Positions 1-8,498 of a stretch of 64,000 bases of DNA are shown one piece after another. The stretch lies in assembly GCA_046052345.1 (NCBI GenBank), contig JBJOMN010000066.1, positions 1 through 64,000 of the forward strand, read 5' to 3'. How positions within the stretch are numbered: position 1 is the stretch's first letter; every line of letters begins with the position of its first letter. Below the pieces are notes generated by a model. It saw only the letters and a list, made by a program, of their open reading frames with translations. It searched no databases and was not told the origin of the DNA. A program made the translations under genes and the position numbers. This stretch comes from Pollutiaquabacter sp046052345. Its GTDB lineage: Bacteria > Bacteroidota > Bacteroidia > AKYH767-A > 2013-40CM-41-45.

Positions 1-306
1 CTCAAGGACCACGACGGTCCGGCCGGTAATGTCCTTGTTAAGCCCCATAAGGCTCTTGATCTCTCCCGTCGAGCTGGTACCGGAATACGAGGATACACGG
101 ATGAATCCGATCTCGCACGGAACGGTGATGCGACGGAATACATCCGCAGCGAAGAGGAAAGCACCGTTGAGTACGACCACGAAAAACGGGTCCTTGCCTT
201 TCAGGTCCTCGTTCATCTGCGCGGCCAGGACGTCGATCCTTTGACCGATGGTTTCGGCGGAAATATAGGACGCGAAGGATTTGTCCTTTACGGTAATGGT
301 TTTCAT
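1..306 (-). CDS. hpt: Hypoxanthine phosphoribosyltransferase (partial, 3' end beyond window)
   Basis: Reading the minus strand from the ATG at 304-306 gives 102 codons that begin MKTITVKDKSFASYIS and stay open to the window edge. The segments VVVLNGAFLFAADVFRR and IRVSSYSGTSSTGEIK are typical of the type I phosphoribosyltransferases that salvage hypoxanthine/guanine with PRPP. The window stops at RTVVVLE, just before the acidic PRPP-binding loop (usually EDIVDTG), so the catalytic motif itself cannot be seen. It is divergent from purK, so purine salvage and de novo synthesis sit back to back. Family assignment is from recognised N-terminal motifs; truncation is due to the window, not to mutation. 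Confidence 0.88.
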   Translation of the reverse strand, partial: MKTITVKDKSFASYISAETIGQRIDVLAAQMNEDLKGKDPFFVVVLNGAFLFAADVFRRITVPCEIGFIRVSSYSGTSSTGEIKSLMGLNKDITGRTVVVLE

Positions 307-392
307 GAATGCGCGGTAAAAATACGAGGAAACCCGTGAGTTCACAATCTGAAGATCGCCTTCTTTCAGGAATGTGTAATTTGCGGCCTGAA

Positions 393-1556
393 ATGAAGCC
401 ATCTACCTACCGGAGCCCTCGATTAGGCATCCTCGGCGGCGGACAGCTGGGAAGGATGCTGATCCAGGAAGCCGCCAACCTTGATATCCGGGTGGCTGTG
501 CTCGATCCGGATCCCGAAGCACCCTGCGCGCGCCTGTGTGAGCGTTTCGTTTTGGGATCATTCCGGGACCGGGATACGGTGCTTTCCTTCGGCCGTACCG
601 TTGACGTACTCACCGTCGAAATCGAACATGTCAACGTGGATGCTCTGGAAACACTTGAAAATGAAGGTGTGCTTGTCCGCCCTTCTTCCAGGATTCTCAG
701 ACTGGTACAAGACAAGGGAGCACAGAAGATATTCTATCGCACCCACGGGATGCCGACTGCACCCTTTCATCTGGCCGCTGACAGGACCGAAGTGGAGAAG
801 CATTCCGGCGGCCTGCCCTTCATGCAGAAACTGCGCACCGGAGGGTATGACGGCAAAGGCGTCCGGCCGCTTAAAAACATATCGGACCTGCAGGAAGCCT
901 TCGACGCACCCAGTGTCCTTGAAAAATTCGTCGATCTGGAGAAAGAGATATCCGTGATTGTCGCGCGTCGGCCGGGAGGCGAGACCCTCACCTATCCCGC
1001 CGTCGAAATGGAGTTCAATCCGGAAGCCAATCTGGTGGAGTTCCTTTTCTCGCCGGCAAGGATCGACCGCGCCACGGAAGCGAAAGCCGAGAAACTGGCT
1101 GCGCAAATCGCCGACTCCCTCCAACTGGAAGGTGTTCTCGCGGTCGAAATGTTCCTGACCAAAAGCGGAGAGCTGCTGATCAACGAAATCGCCCCGCGGC
1201 CGCACAACAGCGGACATGCCACCATCGAGGCGAACCGCACCTCGCAATACGAACAGCACCTGCGCGCTGTGCTGGACGTGCCCTTAGGGGACACCTCCCT
1301 GCTTCAGCCATCGGTCATGGTGAACCTGCTGGGAGAAAAAGGATACGACGGCGAGGCCGCATACGTCGGGATGTCGGAATGCCTTGCCATCCGCGGCGTA
1401 CACATCCACCTCTACGGGAAAAGCACTACAAAGCCGTTCCGTAAAATGGGGCATGTGACCGTTTGTGACGACTCCCTGGATGCCGCGATTGAAAAAGCCA
1501 AAACCGTCCAACGTACACTCAAAGTCATCAGTACTTCCGAGAAAACAAAATCCTGA
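393..1556 (+). CDS. purK: 5-(carboxyamino)imidazole ribonucleotide synthase PurK
   Basis: ATP-grasp enzyme that carboxylates AIR to N5-CAIR with ATP and bicarbonate in de novo purine synthesis. From the ATG at 393 the protein is 387 aa, normal for PurK, and starts MKPSTYRSPRLGILGGGQLG, placing the Rossmann-like GILGGGQLGRM near residues 11-21. An upstream in-frame ATG at 309 would add 28 residues without family resemblance, so 393 is preferred. Visible motifs are LRTGGYDGKGV in the ATP-grasp domain and NEIAPRPHNSGH near residue 265. The stop at 1554-1556 is 2 bp before purE, so the two are translated as an operon that supplies CAIR. Confidence 0.96.
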   Translation: MKPSTYRSPRLGILGGGQLGRMLIQEAANLDIRVAVLDPDPEAPCARLCERFVLGSFRDRDTVLSFGRTVDVLTVEIEHVNVDALETLENEGVLVRPSSRILRLVQDKGAQKIFYRTHGMPTAPFHLAADRTEVEKHSGGLPFMQKLRTGGYDGKGVRPLKNISDLQEAFDAPSVLEKFVDLEKEISVIVARRPGGETLTYPAVEMEFNPEANLVEFLFSPARIDRATEAKAEKLAAQIADSLQLEGVLAVEMFLTKSGELLINEIAPRPHNSGHATIEANRTSQYEQHLRAVLDVPLGDTSLLQPSVMVNLLGEKGYDGEAAYVGMSECLAIRGVHIHLYGKSTTKPFRKMGHVTVCDDSLDAAIEKAKTVQRTLKVISTSEKTKS

Positions 1557-1558
1557 CG

Positions 1559-2068
1559 ATGAACCAACCCTTAGCAGGCATCATCATGGGCAGCCAGTCC
1601 GACCTTCCGGTCATGCAGGCCGCTGCCGACATTCTGACAGAGTTCGGAATACCCTTCGAAATACAGATCGTTTCCGCGCATCGTACCCCTGAACGGATGA
1701 TGGAGTATGCGCAGTCTGCAGCCGGGCGCGGTATCAAGGTCATCATAGCAGGCGCAGGCGGGGCAGCGCATCTTCCCGGAATGACCGCCTCCATGACGTC
1801 TCTTCCGGTCATCGGTGTCCCTGTCAAATCCAGTAATTCCATCGACGGCTGGGACTCCATACTATCGATTCTGCAGATGCCGAACGGCGTTCCCGTCGCC
1901 ACCGTAGCCCTGAATGCCGCCCAGAACGCGGGAATTCTGGCCGCCCAGATACTGGCAACTTCCGACCCCGACCTTTACGGCCGCATAGAACGATTCAAGC
2001 AATCGTTAAAAGACAAAGTCATCGGTGCCAACAAAGGCCTTTCCGGAAAAACAGACGAAACCAAGTGA
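1559..2068 (+). CDS. purE: N5-carboxyaminoimidazole ribonucleotide mutase PurE (class I)
   Basis: 169-aa cytosolic mutase converting N5-CAIR, the PurK product, to CAIR. Class I PurE motifs are intact: GSQSD at 11-15, SAHRTP at 39-44 with the catalytic-region His41, and GAGGAAHLPGM at 65-75 with His71. Length is normal. It begins 2 bp after the purK stop, and the presence of PurK confirms the two-step bacterial route rather than the direct class II route. No terminator is obvious in the 111 bp that follow. Confidence 0.97.
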   Translation: MNQPLAGIIMGSQSDLPVMQAAADILTEFGIPFEIQIVSAHRTPERMMEYAQSAAGRGIKVIIAGAGGAAHLPGMTASMTSLPVIGVPVKSSNSIDGWDSILSILQMPNGVPVATVALNAAQNAGILAAQILATSDPDLYGRIERFKQSLKDKVIGANKGLSGKTDETK

Positions 2069-2179
2069 TCCGTTCGCTGACTGCGAAGGGACCCGGACAG
2101 CGTTTTATTGTAAGCTGTTTAATTTAATCTCCTCCTTTTACAGGTTCATTACGGAATAGTCGCAGGATAACTTGGCGGC

Positions 2180-2977
2180 ATGTTCAGTCGTTCATGTGCG
2201 TTATGCTGTTGCCTGATCCTGTTCCGGGCACAGCCTTATGCGCAGCCTGCACGTTACGCCGGATGCGCCCTTCGCGGAACCGTATCACGCGACGAGTGGT
2301 CCGTATTCGCAAACCCTGCAGGACTTTCAGCTTCAACCGGTCTACGTGCGGCCGTTTCACAGGACAACCGGTATATGATTGTCGATTGGAACAATTCCGC
2401 ACTGCAGCTATCCTGTGGAGGAGAAGGCAGACTTCACTGGGGCGGCGGACTTTCCCGGGAAGGATTCCCCGGCTGCAACACCCTTCGACTACCCGTTACC
2501 TGTTCGGTCTCCGCAGGCAAAAAGAGCTCCATCGGTATCAGCATTTGTGCGCAACTGGAAAGCAGTCGTGAAAACTCGAAGCGGTCGGTCGGCTGTACCG
2601 CAGGAACCTTAATCGGATTATCTGAACGCACCTTGGTCGGATTCACGGTCACGGATCCTCAGGAACTTTTCTTGAATTCCGGCTCCCGGTCACGACCCCG
2701 ATCCGTACTGTCTGCCGGCTACACTTGGCAGTCTTCTGAGACCTTTCGCTGTACAGCGGAGCTGGATGCAGGATTTTACGGAAGCTCCATACGTGTCGGT
2801 CTGGAATACATGCCCTCTTCGGGAGTTACTTGCAGACTGGGATACTCCGCGGACGACCGGCAACTGGCCTGCGGATTCGGTTACAGGAAGGACAGGTATT
2901 GTTTTGACTTTTCCCTCCGACACCATTCCTACCTCGGATTCTCCTGCGGAGCCGGAGCCGCTTACTTGATAAAATGA
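2180..2977 (+). CDS. Exported beta-barrel-like protein, PorV/FadL-like
   Basis: 265 aa. A hydrophobic, cysteine-rich N-terminus (MFSRSCALCCCLILF) followed by QPYAQPARY looks like a signal peptide. The rest is rich in alternating short beta-type segments with Gly, Ser and aromatic residues, and carries ANPAGLS near residue 47, a motif found in PorV/FadL-type outer-membrane barrels. It is shorter than PorV. Its stop codon overlaps the ATG of the next gene (2974-2977), so the two are translationally coupled and probably act together at the outer membrane. A near-consensus -7 box (TAACTTGG at 2168-2175) precedes the start. Function is unknown; the barrel assignment is an inference from composition and context. 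Confidence 0.7.
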   Translation: MFSRSCALCCCLILFRAQPYAQPARYAGCALRGTVSRDEWSVFANPAGLSASTGLRAAVSQDNRYMIVDWNNSALQLSCGGEGRLHWGGGLSREGFPGCNTLRLPVTCSVSAGKKSSIGISICAQLESSRENSKRSVGCTAGTLIGLSERTLVGFTVTDPQELFLNSGSRSRPRSVLSAGYTWQSSETFRCTAELDAGFYGSSIRVGLEYMPSSGVTCRLGYSADDRQLACGFGYRKDRYCFDFSLRHHSYLGFSCGAGAAYLIK

Positions 2978-4971
2978 AAAAGTACATTGCCGCCGCCCTG
3001 GTGCTGTACTTTCCTTTTGTCATGTCCGGGCAAGCTACTGCACAAACTTTCAAATATGAAACAGAGGACCGGCTCACGGATATTGAAAAATCCTCGGATC
3101 CGGAATCTTTGCTAATCGCTGCTGATTCTGAAGCGGAAAACCGTTCTGTAAACGACGGAGTGCTTCACCTTACCTGCCTGAGCCGTTCGGCGGCGGAAGC
3201 GGTAGAAAACCACCTGCAACGCTTCGGACCGCTACTATGCCGGGAAGAACTTTCTGCGATAAGGGAATTGTCAAGGGAAGACATCGCCTGTATTGAAGCC
3301 GGGCTGTCTCTTCCGGAACGATTCACCATGCCGGACGATCTTTGCGGAAGCACCCTGAAGCGGATCCGGGTGGATGTTACCGCGGCAGTCCGCAGGAATT
3401 TCATCAATCATTCCATCAAACAGGAGGCAGCTTCCCCGGCTGGCGACGCCTTCAAATCATCACTCAGGATCAGGACGACCGATGCATCACGGTTGCTGGC
3501 AGGAATCAATCTGGAGAAAGACCCCTATGAAAAGTGGTGGACTTCCGGCGGCCCGGACCATACCGGTTGGTTCATACGCTACCGGATGAGAAAAACGCAC
3601 ATGGAGATTTTAGCCGGAGATTACAACCTTATCAGTGGCCAGGGACTGCTGCTCGGTCGGGGCACCTTCAACGGATCCGGATTGGACGTGGCATCGATGA
3701 TGCAAACCAGGTCCGGTCCGTTGCCGCACTCCTCCATGGCCGAAGCAGGATATTTCAAAGGTGTCTGTCTGGATTACCGAAAGGACGGTATTCAACTCAC
3801 AACGTCATTCTCCCGGACTTTTCCGGACGGACGTATCTCTTTCAGCACGGACTCATCGGAACGCTACTTCTCACCTGACTTTTCAGGATATCATCAGACA
3901 GAGGAGGCAACGACGGCAAGAGAATGCGTCTCCGCTTTCATGGCCTGCGTCTCCGCCTCCGTCTCCGGCAAATCATCAAGGATGGGACTGACCACATGTC
4001 ATTTCAGGAACGAACTGCCATTACCTCCGTCGGAAGAGCCATACAGGATGTTCAGACCGGTCATGAAGGAAAACACTTTCTTGTCGCTTGACTATCGTCT
4101 CCGAACTGCTCTCGGCCTGTTGTTCAGTGAGGCCGTCGTCGACCGGAGTAAATCTGCCTGTCTATCCGTCGGATGGCTCTTCCATCCTGACCGCAAGATA
4201 TCCGCAGGGATAGTGGTGCGGGAACGGGACCGAGGTTTCGAATCCCCGTTCTCCGAATCCCGCGGCTTCGTCAAAGGTCCGGGTGAACGCGGAATGACAG
4301 CTGCCATCAACTTCCGCATCAATGATCGGACAGGACTGCAAATACTACACGACCGCTTCATGACTTCCTGGATCTCATACGGCAGCTGCAGCCCATCAAG
4401 AGGAATCACGAATGCAATAAGACTGATACATACAAAAGGTAAAAGCACAGAGACCGTGCTTCAGGCAAGGTCTTCAGTCGGGTCCGAAGACCTCGCCGAG
4501 AGGGACATATTCCCATGGACAACGGAAAAGAAAAGGTTGGACCTGAGGTATCAGCTTACACACCGGCCGGCATTCGGCTGGCAGGTCCGATGGCGGGCGG
4601 ATATGAAATTCTTAGGAACGGCCCGATTAGGAAGCCCCTCAGTTTTCCTGTTTCAAGAAGTCCGATTACCGATTGTCAGATCATGCGTGACCCTGGTCGA
4701 GCGTATGGGTATTTTCCGGACCGACGGATACGAAGGCGTAATATATTCTCAGGAGAGCATGCCGGTATATACTTTCGGGAGCGTCAACGTCTACGGCACG
4801 GGCTGGAGGGGCTATCTGATGGCTCACATCACGTTCAGCAGGAAGTTGGACGGATGGATCAGGGCAGGCTTGACACAAGTATATGACCGCACCCTGAAAG
4901 ATGAACTGTCCGGGCGGGAGGGAAATTCATCGACCGACTTCATGCTTCAGCTCCGGTGGAAGCCGGAGTGA
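2974..4971 (+). CDS. Helix-hairpin-helix/outer-membrane beta-barrel protein
   Basis: 665 aa with a clear signal peptide (MKKYIAAALVLYFPFVMSG, cleavage near ATAQ). Residues about 65-115 resemble a helix-hairpin-helix repeat of the ComEA-like kind found at the N-terminus of a Bacteroidota outer-membrane family (landmark QRFGPLLCREELSAI), although the glycine hairpins are degenerate. The remaining ~530 residues look like a large beta-barrel, with recognisable family segments such as GDYNLISGQGLLLGRG, RGFVKGPGERG and YGTGWRGYLMAH. The family is often named helix-hairpin-helix domain-containing protein and has no firm function; DNA binding or uptake is only a suggestion. The start overlaps the upstream barrel gene by 4 bp, and the last 32 bp overlap aroA convergently. 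Confidence 0.8.
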   Translation: MKKYIAAALVLYFPFVMSGQATAQTFKYETEDRLTDIEKSSDPESLLIAADSEAENRSVNDGVLHLTCLSRSAAEAVENHLQRFGPLLCREELSAIRELSREDIACIEAGLSLPERFTMPDDLCGSTLKRIRVDVTAAVRRNFINHSIKQEAASPAGDAFKSSLRIRTTDASRLLAGINLEKDPYEKWWTSGGPDHTGWFIRYRMRKTHMEILAGDYNLISGQGLLLGRGTFNGSGLDVASMMQTRSGPLPHSSMAEAGYFKGVCLDYRKDGIQLTTSFSRTFPDGRISFSTDSSERYFSPDFSGYHQTEEATTARECVSAFMACVSASVSGKSSRMGLTTCHFRNELPLPPSEEPYRMFRPVMKENTFLSLDYRLRTALGLLFSEAVVDRSKSACLSVGWLFHPDRKISAGIVVRERDRGFESPFSESRGFVKGPGERGMTAAINFRINDRTGLQILHDRFMTSWISYGSCSPSRGITNAIRLIHTKGKSTETVLQARSSVGSEDLAERDIFPWTTEKKRLDLRYQLTHRPAFGWQVRWRADMKFLGTARLGSPSVFLFQEVRLPIVRSCVTLVERMGIFRTDGYEGVIYSQESMPVYTFGSVNVYGTGWRGYLMAHITFSRKLDGWIRAGLTQVYDRTLKDELSGREGNSSTDFMLQLRWKPE

Positions 4972-6157
4972 CCGGACACTTCGCCAGCTGATTCCAGAAA
5001 TCGGGATAGGACTTACTGACCACCTCGGGATGCGAAACCGTTACACCGGGTTGAGAAGAGCCTAAGATTGCGAATGCCATGGCGATGCGATGATCTTCAT
5101 GCGGATCGACAAGGACAGGACGGGTCCTGTCGGAGAACGACTGCAATTCAAATTTCAGTCCGTCGTAAATGACCCTTGCTCCGCATACGGTGAGATAGCG
5201 TTCCAGTAGCTCCATCCTGTCGCTTTCCTTGTAGCGCAGATGAGAAATTCCGGTGAATACGGCGGGAATCTTCCGGGCAAAACATGCCACCACCAGCGGA
5301 GGCGCCAGATCCGGGGTGGCTGACAAATCGAACTCCAAAGCTGTCTGTGAAAAATGATCAGCACTGCAGGTGATCATCATCCCACTGTCAGACGGACGGC
5401 TGATAACGCCCAACCGTTCAAAATGCACCGCTGCAGCCGCATCTCCTTGAACAGAATCCATTGTCAGCCCCTCAAGGAAAAATGAAAGATCAGGACGCAA
5501 TGCCGCAAGCTCGTACCAGAAAGCCGCCGAACTCCAATCCTGTTCAACCGTCAACACTTGCTGAGAGACATCTTGATGCGGAATCTCGATGCGAAAATCT
5601 CCCGTGTGATAATCAATACATGCCCGTTCCAGAATACGCAGGGTCATGCGGACATAAGATGATGAAACCTGAGGGCCCGTCATATGAATAACCATTCCAG
5701 CCGGAAGAAAAGGAGCGGTCAGTAACAATGCAGAAACGAACTGACTGCTGCGTGATGTATCCACAGTGACTTCACCTCCTGCGATGCGGGAAACCCCCAC
5801 TTTCAATGGCGGACAGCCCGACTCTCCGGCATAAGTGATATCGGCACCCATGCTGTTCAGCGCATCGACCAGCTCCGATACCGGTCGCTTCAGCATCCTG
5901 GGAGTTCCGGTCAATATCCGCTCTTTTCCGCCGAGAGCGAGCCAAGGAAGGACGAACCTGAACGTAGTACCGCCGTCGCCCGCATCCAGCACGTAATCGC
6001 TGCTGTACAGCAGCTGTTTCAGCCGCGTGGTATCGGTCGAATCAGAAACGGCGTCAGGACGTATCGCACCTCCGGAAAGCGCTTCCAGCAGGAGAATACG
6101 GTTGGATATGCTCTTGGAGAGCGGGAGACTGATCCGAACGGCACGAGACTGCTCCAC
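4940..6157 (-). CDS. aroA: 3-phosphoshikimate 1-carboxyvinyltransferase (EPSP synthase)
   Basis: 405 aa; joins phosphoenolpyruvate to shikimate-3-phosphate, the sixth shikimate-pathway step. The N-terminal substrate loop reads LPLSKSISNR (residues 11-20), with Leu at the position that is Gly in the common LPGSKS form. Other signatures are DAGDGGTTFRF (58-68), YKESDRMELLERYL and DHRIAMAFA near the C-terminus. The start is GTG at 6155-6157, 7 bp after the aroB stop; no ATG fits better. The 3' end overlaps the convergent barrel gene by 32 bp. It is the last gene of the three-gene aro operon. Confidence 0.96.
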   Translation of the reverse strand: MEQSRAVRISLPLSKSISNRILLLEALSGGAIRPDAVSDSTDTTRLKQLLYSSDYVLDAGDGGTTFRFVLPWLALGGKERILTGTPRMLKRPVSELVDALNSMGADITYAGESGCPPLKVGVSRIAGGEVTVDTSRSSQFVSALLLTAPFLPAGMVIHMTGPQVSSSYVRMTLRILERACIDYHTGDFRIEIPHQDVSQQVLTVEQDWSSAAFWYELAALRPDLSFFLEGLTMDSVQGDAAAAVHFERLGVISRPSDSGMMITCSADHFSQTALEFDLSATPDLAPPLVVACFARKIPAVFTGISHLRYKESDRMELLERYLTVCGARVIYDGLKFELQSFSDRTRPVLVDPHEDHRIAMAFAILGSSQPGVTVSHPEVVSKSYPDFWNQLAKCPVTPASTGAEA

Positions 6158-6164
6158 AAAAAAA

Positions 6165-7247
6165 TCAGTTTAGAGAAGATACGGCACTCAGGGATTCGAT
6201 GGCAATGCGTACGTCTTCCAAGCCGACCTCAGCGTCGATGATCGGATTACCGTGGGGCCCCAACAGCACGCAACGGATTATGCCGCCGGAATTCTTTTTA
6301 TCCGAAAGCAGATAAGGCACCAGCGCTTTGTCGTATACGGGAGGTACAAGATCCCCGAACACGCTGCGCAGATACTTGATCATGCGGTTGGCGGCGGAGA
6401 CAGAAAAACCGGCAAGTCGGGCAGAAAGCGCCAGCTCGACTTCCATCCCCAACGCAACGGCTTCACCGTGCAATAAAGGGTAAGCCCCGTCGGCATTAGA
6501 GCGAGCCTCGAGGGCATGACCTACAGTGTGACCGAAGTTCAGTAATTTACGCTGATGCCTGTCCATGAAATCCGTGGACACGATTTCGTTTTTAAAAGAA
6601 ACAGAGGATATGATGTAGGGGAGCCAGTCCACTGAAGACAGGTCGCCGGCAACGGGCAGCTCTACGAACGGAGGAACATTTCCGATGATCGAATGCTTGA
6701 TGATCTCAGCCAGACCGGAACGGATCTGACGGGAAGGCAGCGACATCAGGAAGTCGGTATCGATGAATACCGCCTCAGGACGCGAAAAGGTCCCGATCAG
6801 GTTCTTATGGTGATCAAGGTCGACTCCGGTCTTGCCTCCGACAGAGGCATCGACCATGGACAGCAACGTGGTCGGGAGCTGGACAAAACGTATACCTCTG
6901 AGGAAAACAGATGCCGTGAACCCTCCGAGGTCACCGACCATTCCACCGCCGAGACAGATCAGCAGCGATTGACGGTCGGCACCGGCCGCATTCAACTCGA
7001 CACATAAAGTCCGCACCGAATCCAAAGTCTTGGTGCGCTCACCGGGCGCGACCTCCAGGACGACGGCATTGGAAAGTTCCGGGACGCTGCGAAGTAAAAG
7101 CGGAAGGCAAAGTGACCTTGTGACAGAATCAGTGAGAATAAAAACCGAAGAGATGTCAGCTGTAACTTCTAAAAAACGCGAAAGAGACCGTCTTGCTCCC
7201 GGTGCGACAATCACTTCATAGCCATCGGCCTGCAGACAGAACTCCAT
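6165..7247 (-). CDS. aroB: 3-dehydroquinate synthase
   Basis: 360 aa NAD-dependent metalloenzyme that cyclises DAHP to 3-dehydroquinate. The glycine-rich NAD region GGGMVGDLGG and the following LPTTLLSMVDASVGGKTG are textbook, and the metal ligands lie in GLAEIIKH, NFGHTVGHALEA and LLHGEAVALGM. The ATG at 7245-7247 is 7 bp downstream of the DAHP synthase stop, and aroA follows 7 bp after this gene's stop, so steps 1, 2 and 6 of the pathway are produced from one transcript. Confidence 0.97.
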   Translation of the reverse strand: MEFCLQADGYEVIVAPGARRSLSRFLEVTADISSVFILTDSVTRSLCLPLLLRSVPELSNAVVLEVAPGERTKTLDSVRTLCVELNAAGADRQSLLICLGGGMVGDLGGFTASVFLRGIRFVQLPTTLLSMVDASVGGKTGVDLDHHKNLIGTFSRPEAVFIDTDFLMSLPSRQIRSGLAEIIKHSIIGNVPPFVELPVAGDLSSVDWLPYIISSVSFKNEIVSTDFMDRHQRKLLNFGHTVGHALEARSNADGAYPLLHGEAVALGMEVELALSARLAGFSVSAANRMIKYLRSVFGDLVPPVYDKALVPYLLSDKKNSGGIIRCVLLGPHGNPIIDAEVGLEDVRIAIESLSAVSSLN

Positions 7248-7254
7248 GACGTTC

Positions 7255-8370
7255 TTAGACTTTCTCGCCCGGGCGTCCGACCTTGTTCATCACCTGCGTC
7301 TGCTGATGGATGGACTCCTCGTGGATGAGTTCAAAAAGCTTGACGATGAAATCGGGTGTAAGTTCGGGGCCGTCAGACGGCCGGTAAGACTTTCGGGTGC
7401 GGAGAATTTCACTCCAGCGCTCCAACTGATAAATGATGACATCGTGCTCTTTCTTGAGCTTTCCGATATCACGGGAAATCTCCATACGCCGGCTGATCTT
7501 CTCCAATATTTCGAGATCGAGTACGTCGATGGATTCGCGGAGTGAGGACAGCAAGGAGGAAGAGACCACATCGTCAAGCCTGGAATGACGCAGCACAAGG
7601 CTTGAGACCATGTCCGCGAAGTCATCCGGGGTAAGCTGCTGTTCGACGTCGCTTCGCGAAGCTTCCGGCCGGTCATGCACCTCGACCATCAGTCCGTTGA
7701 AATCAAGATCCATGGCGGTCTGGGCTACCGGTCCGACCAGTGAACGACGACCGGCTATGTGGCTTGGATCACAAAACAACGGGAGATCGGGGTAGCGCCT
7801 TTTCAGTTCGATGGGAATGGGCCAATTCGGCGCATTTCGGTAACGTGATCTTTCGTAAGCGGTGAATCCGCGATGTATTGCCGCCAGATCGTTGATACCG
7901 GCTCGGTTAAACCGCTCCAGCGCACCAATCCACAATTCCAGGTCAGGTATCAGGGGGTTTTTGACCATGACAGGAACATCCACACCTCGAAGAGAATCAG
8001 CGATCCGCTGCACATGGAAAGGATTTACCACAGTCCTTGCGCCGATCCACAGGCAATCCACTCCGGCCTTCAACGCCGCTTCCACGTGAATCGGCTCGGC
8101 CACTTCCGTGGTTACCGGCATATTTACTGAAAGACCGGCCGCTTTCAGCCACGCAAGACCCTCTTCACCCACACCTTGGAAAGTGCCCGGACGAGTCCGG
8201 GGCTTCCAGATCCCTCCGCGGAGCAGATGAGCCCCCTTGGTGGCCAGGGCCGCCGCAATCGAACTGATCTGCTCAGGAGTCTCAACCCCGCAAGGCCCGG
8301 CAATCAAATACGGGCTGCGGGAAGATGTTCTCCAGAAGGATCCGGCTGAAAGTCGCAAGGAATCAGACAT
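7255..8370 (-). CDS. Bifunctional DAHP synthase / chorismate mutase
   Basis: 371 aa from the ATG at 8368-8370. Residues ~20-270 form a type I-beta (KDO8P-synthase-like) DAHP synthase barrel, seen in LIAGPCGVETPEQ, RGGIWKPRTRPGTFQG, VKNPLIPDLELWIG and FCDPSHIAGRR. Residues ~285-371 are an AroQ-type helical chorismate mutase (LDLEILEKISRRMEISRDIG). Such fusions are known to let prephenate or chorismate-end signals feed back on DAHP synthesis. Eighteen further codons are open upstream, but the promoter box TACCTTTG lies at 8379-8386, only 8 nt from the chosen ATG, which argues against them. First gene of the aro operon. Confidence 0.94.
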   Translation of the reverse strand: MSDSLRLSAGSFWRTSSRSPYLIAGPCGVETPEQISSIAAALATKGAHLLRGGIWKPRTRPGTFQGVGEEGLAWLKAAGLSVNMPVTTEVAEPIHVEAALKAGVDCLWIGARTVVNPFHVQRIADSLRGVDVPVMVKNPLIPDLELWIGALERFNRAGINDLAAIHRGFTAYERSRYRNAPNWPIPIELKRRYPDLPLFCDPSHIAGRRSLVGPVAQTAMDLDFNGLMVEVHDRPEASRSDVEQQLTPDDFADMVSSLVLRHSRLDDVVSSSLLSSLRESIDVLDLEILEKISRRMEISRDIGKLKKEHDVIIYQLERWSEILRTRKSYRPSDGPELTPDFIVKLFELIHEESIHQQTQVMNKVGRPGEKV

Positions 8371-8378
8371 GTGACTAC

Positions 8379-8386
8379 CAAAGGTA
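8379..8386 (-). promoter_or_regulatory. Bacteroidota -7 box for aro operon
   Basis: On the minus strand this reads TACCTTTG, an exact match to the Bacteroidota -7 consensus TAnnTTTG, 8 nt upstream of the DAHP synthase ATG. No TTTG/TTG element is present at the expected 19-21 nt spacing. If it is used, the mRNA leader would be only a few bases. Confidence 0.6.
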
Positions 8387-8457
8387 CGATTTGAGGCTGA
8401 AGGATTACAGCTCTTTAAGAACAATCTTGAGCGCAGAAGGTTGCATAAAACGCCCTC

Positions 8458-8488
8458 TTTGAGGTTCGGCAGTAATGGCGTAGGTTTG
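8458..8488 (+). promoter_or_regulatory. Promoter of proline dehydrogenase gene (TTTG-N19-TAGGTTTG)
   Basis: The -33 element TTTG at 8458-8461 and the -7 element TAGGTTTG at 8481-8488 are separated by exactly 19 nt, a complete match to the Bacteroidota consensus. The ATG follows 10 nt later at 8499, so the leader is very short. Confidence 0.8.
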
Positions 8489-8498
8489 CATTTCGGCT

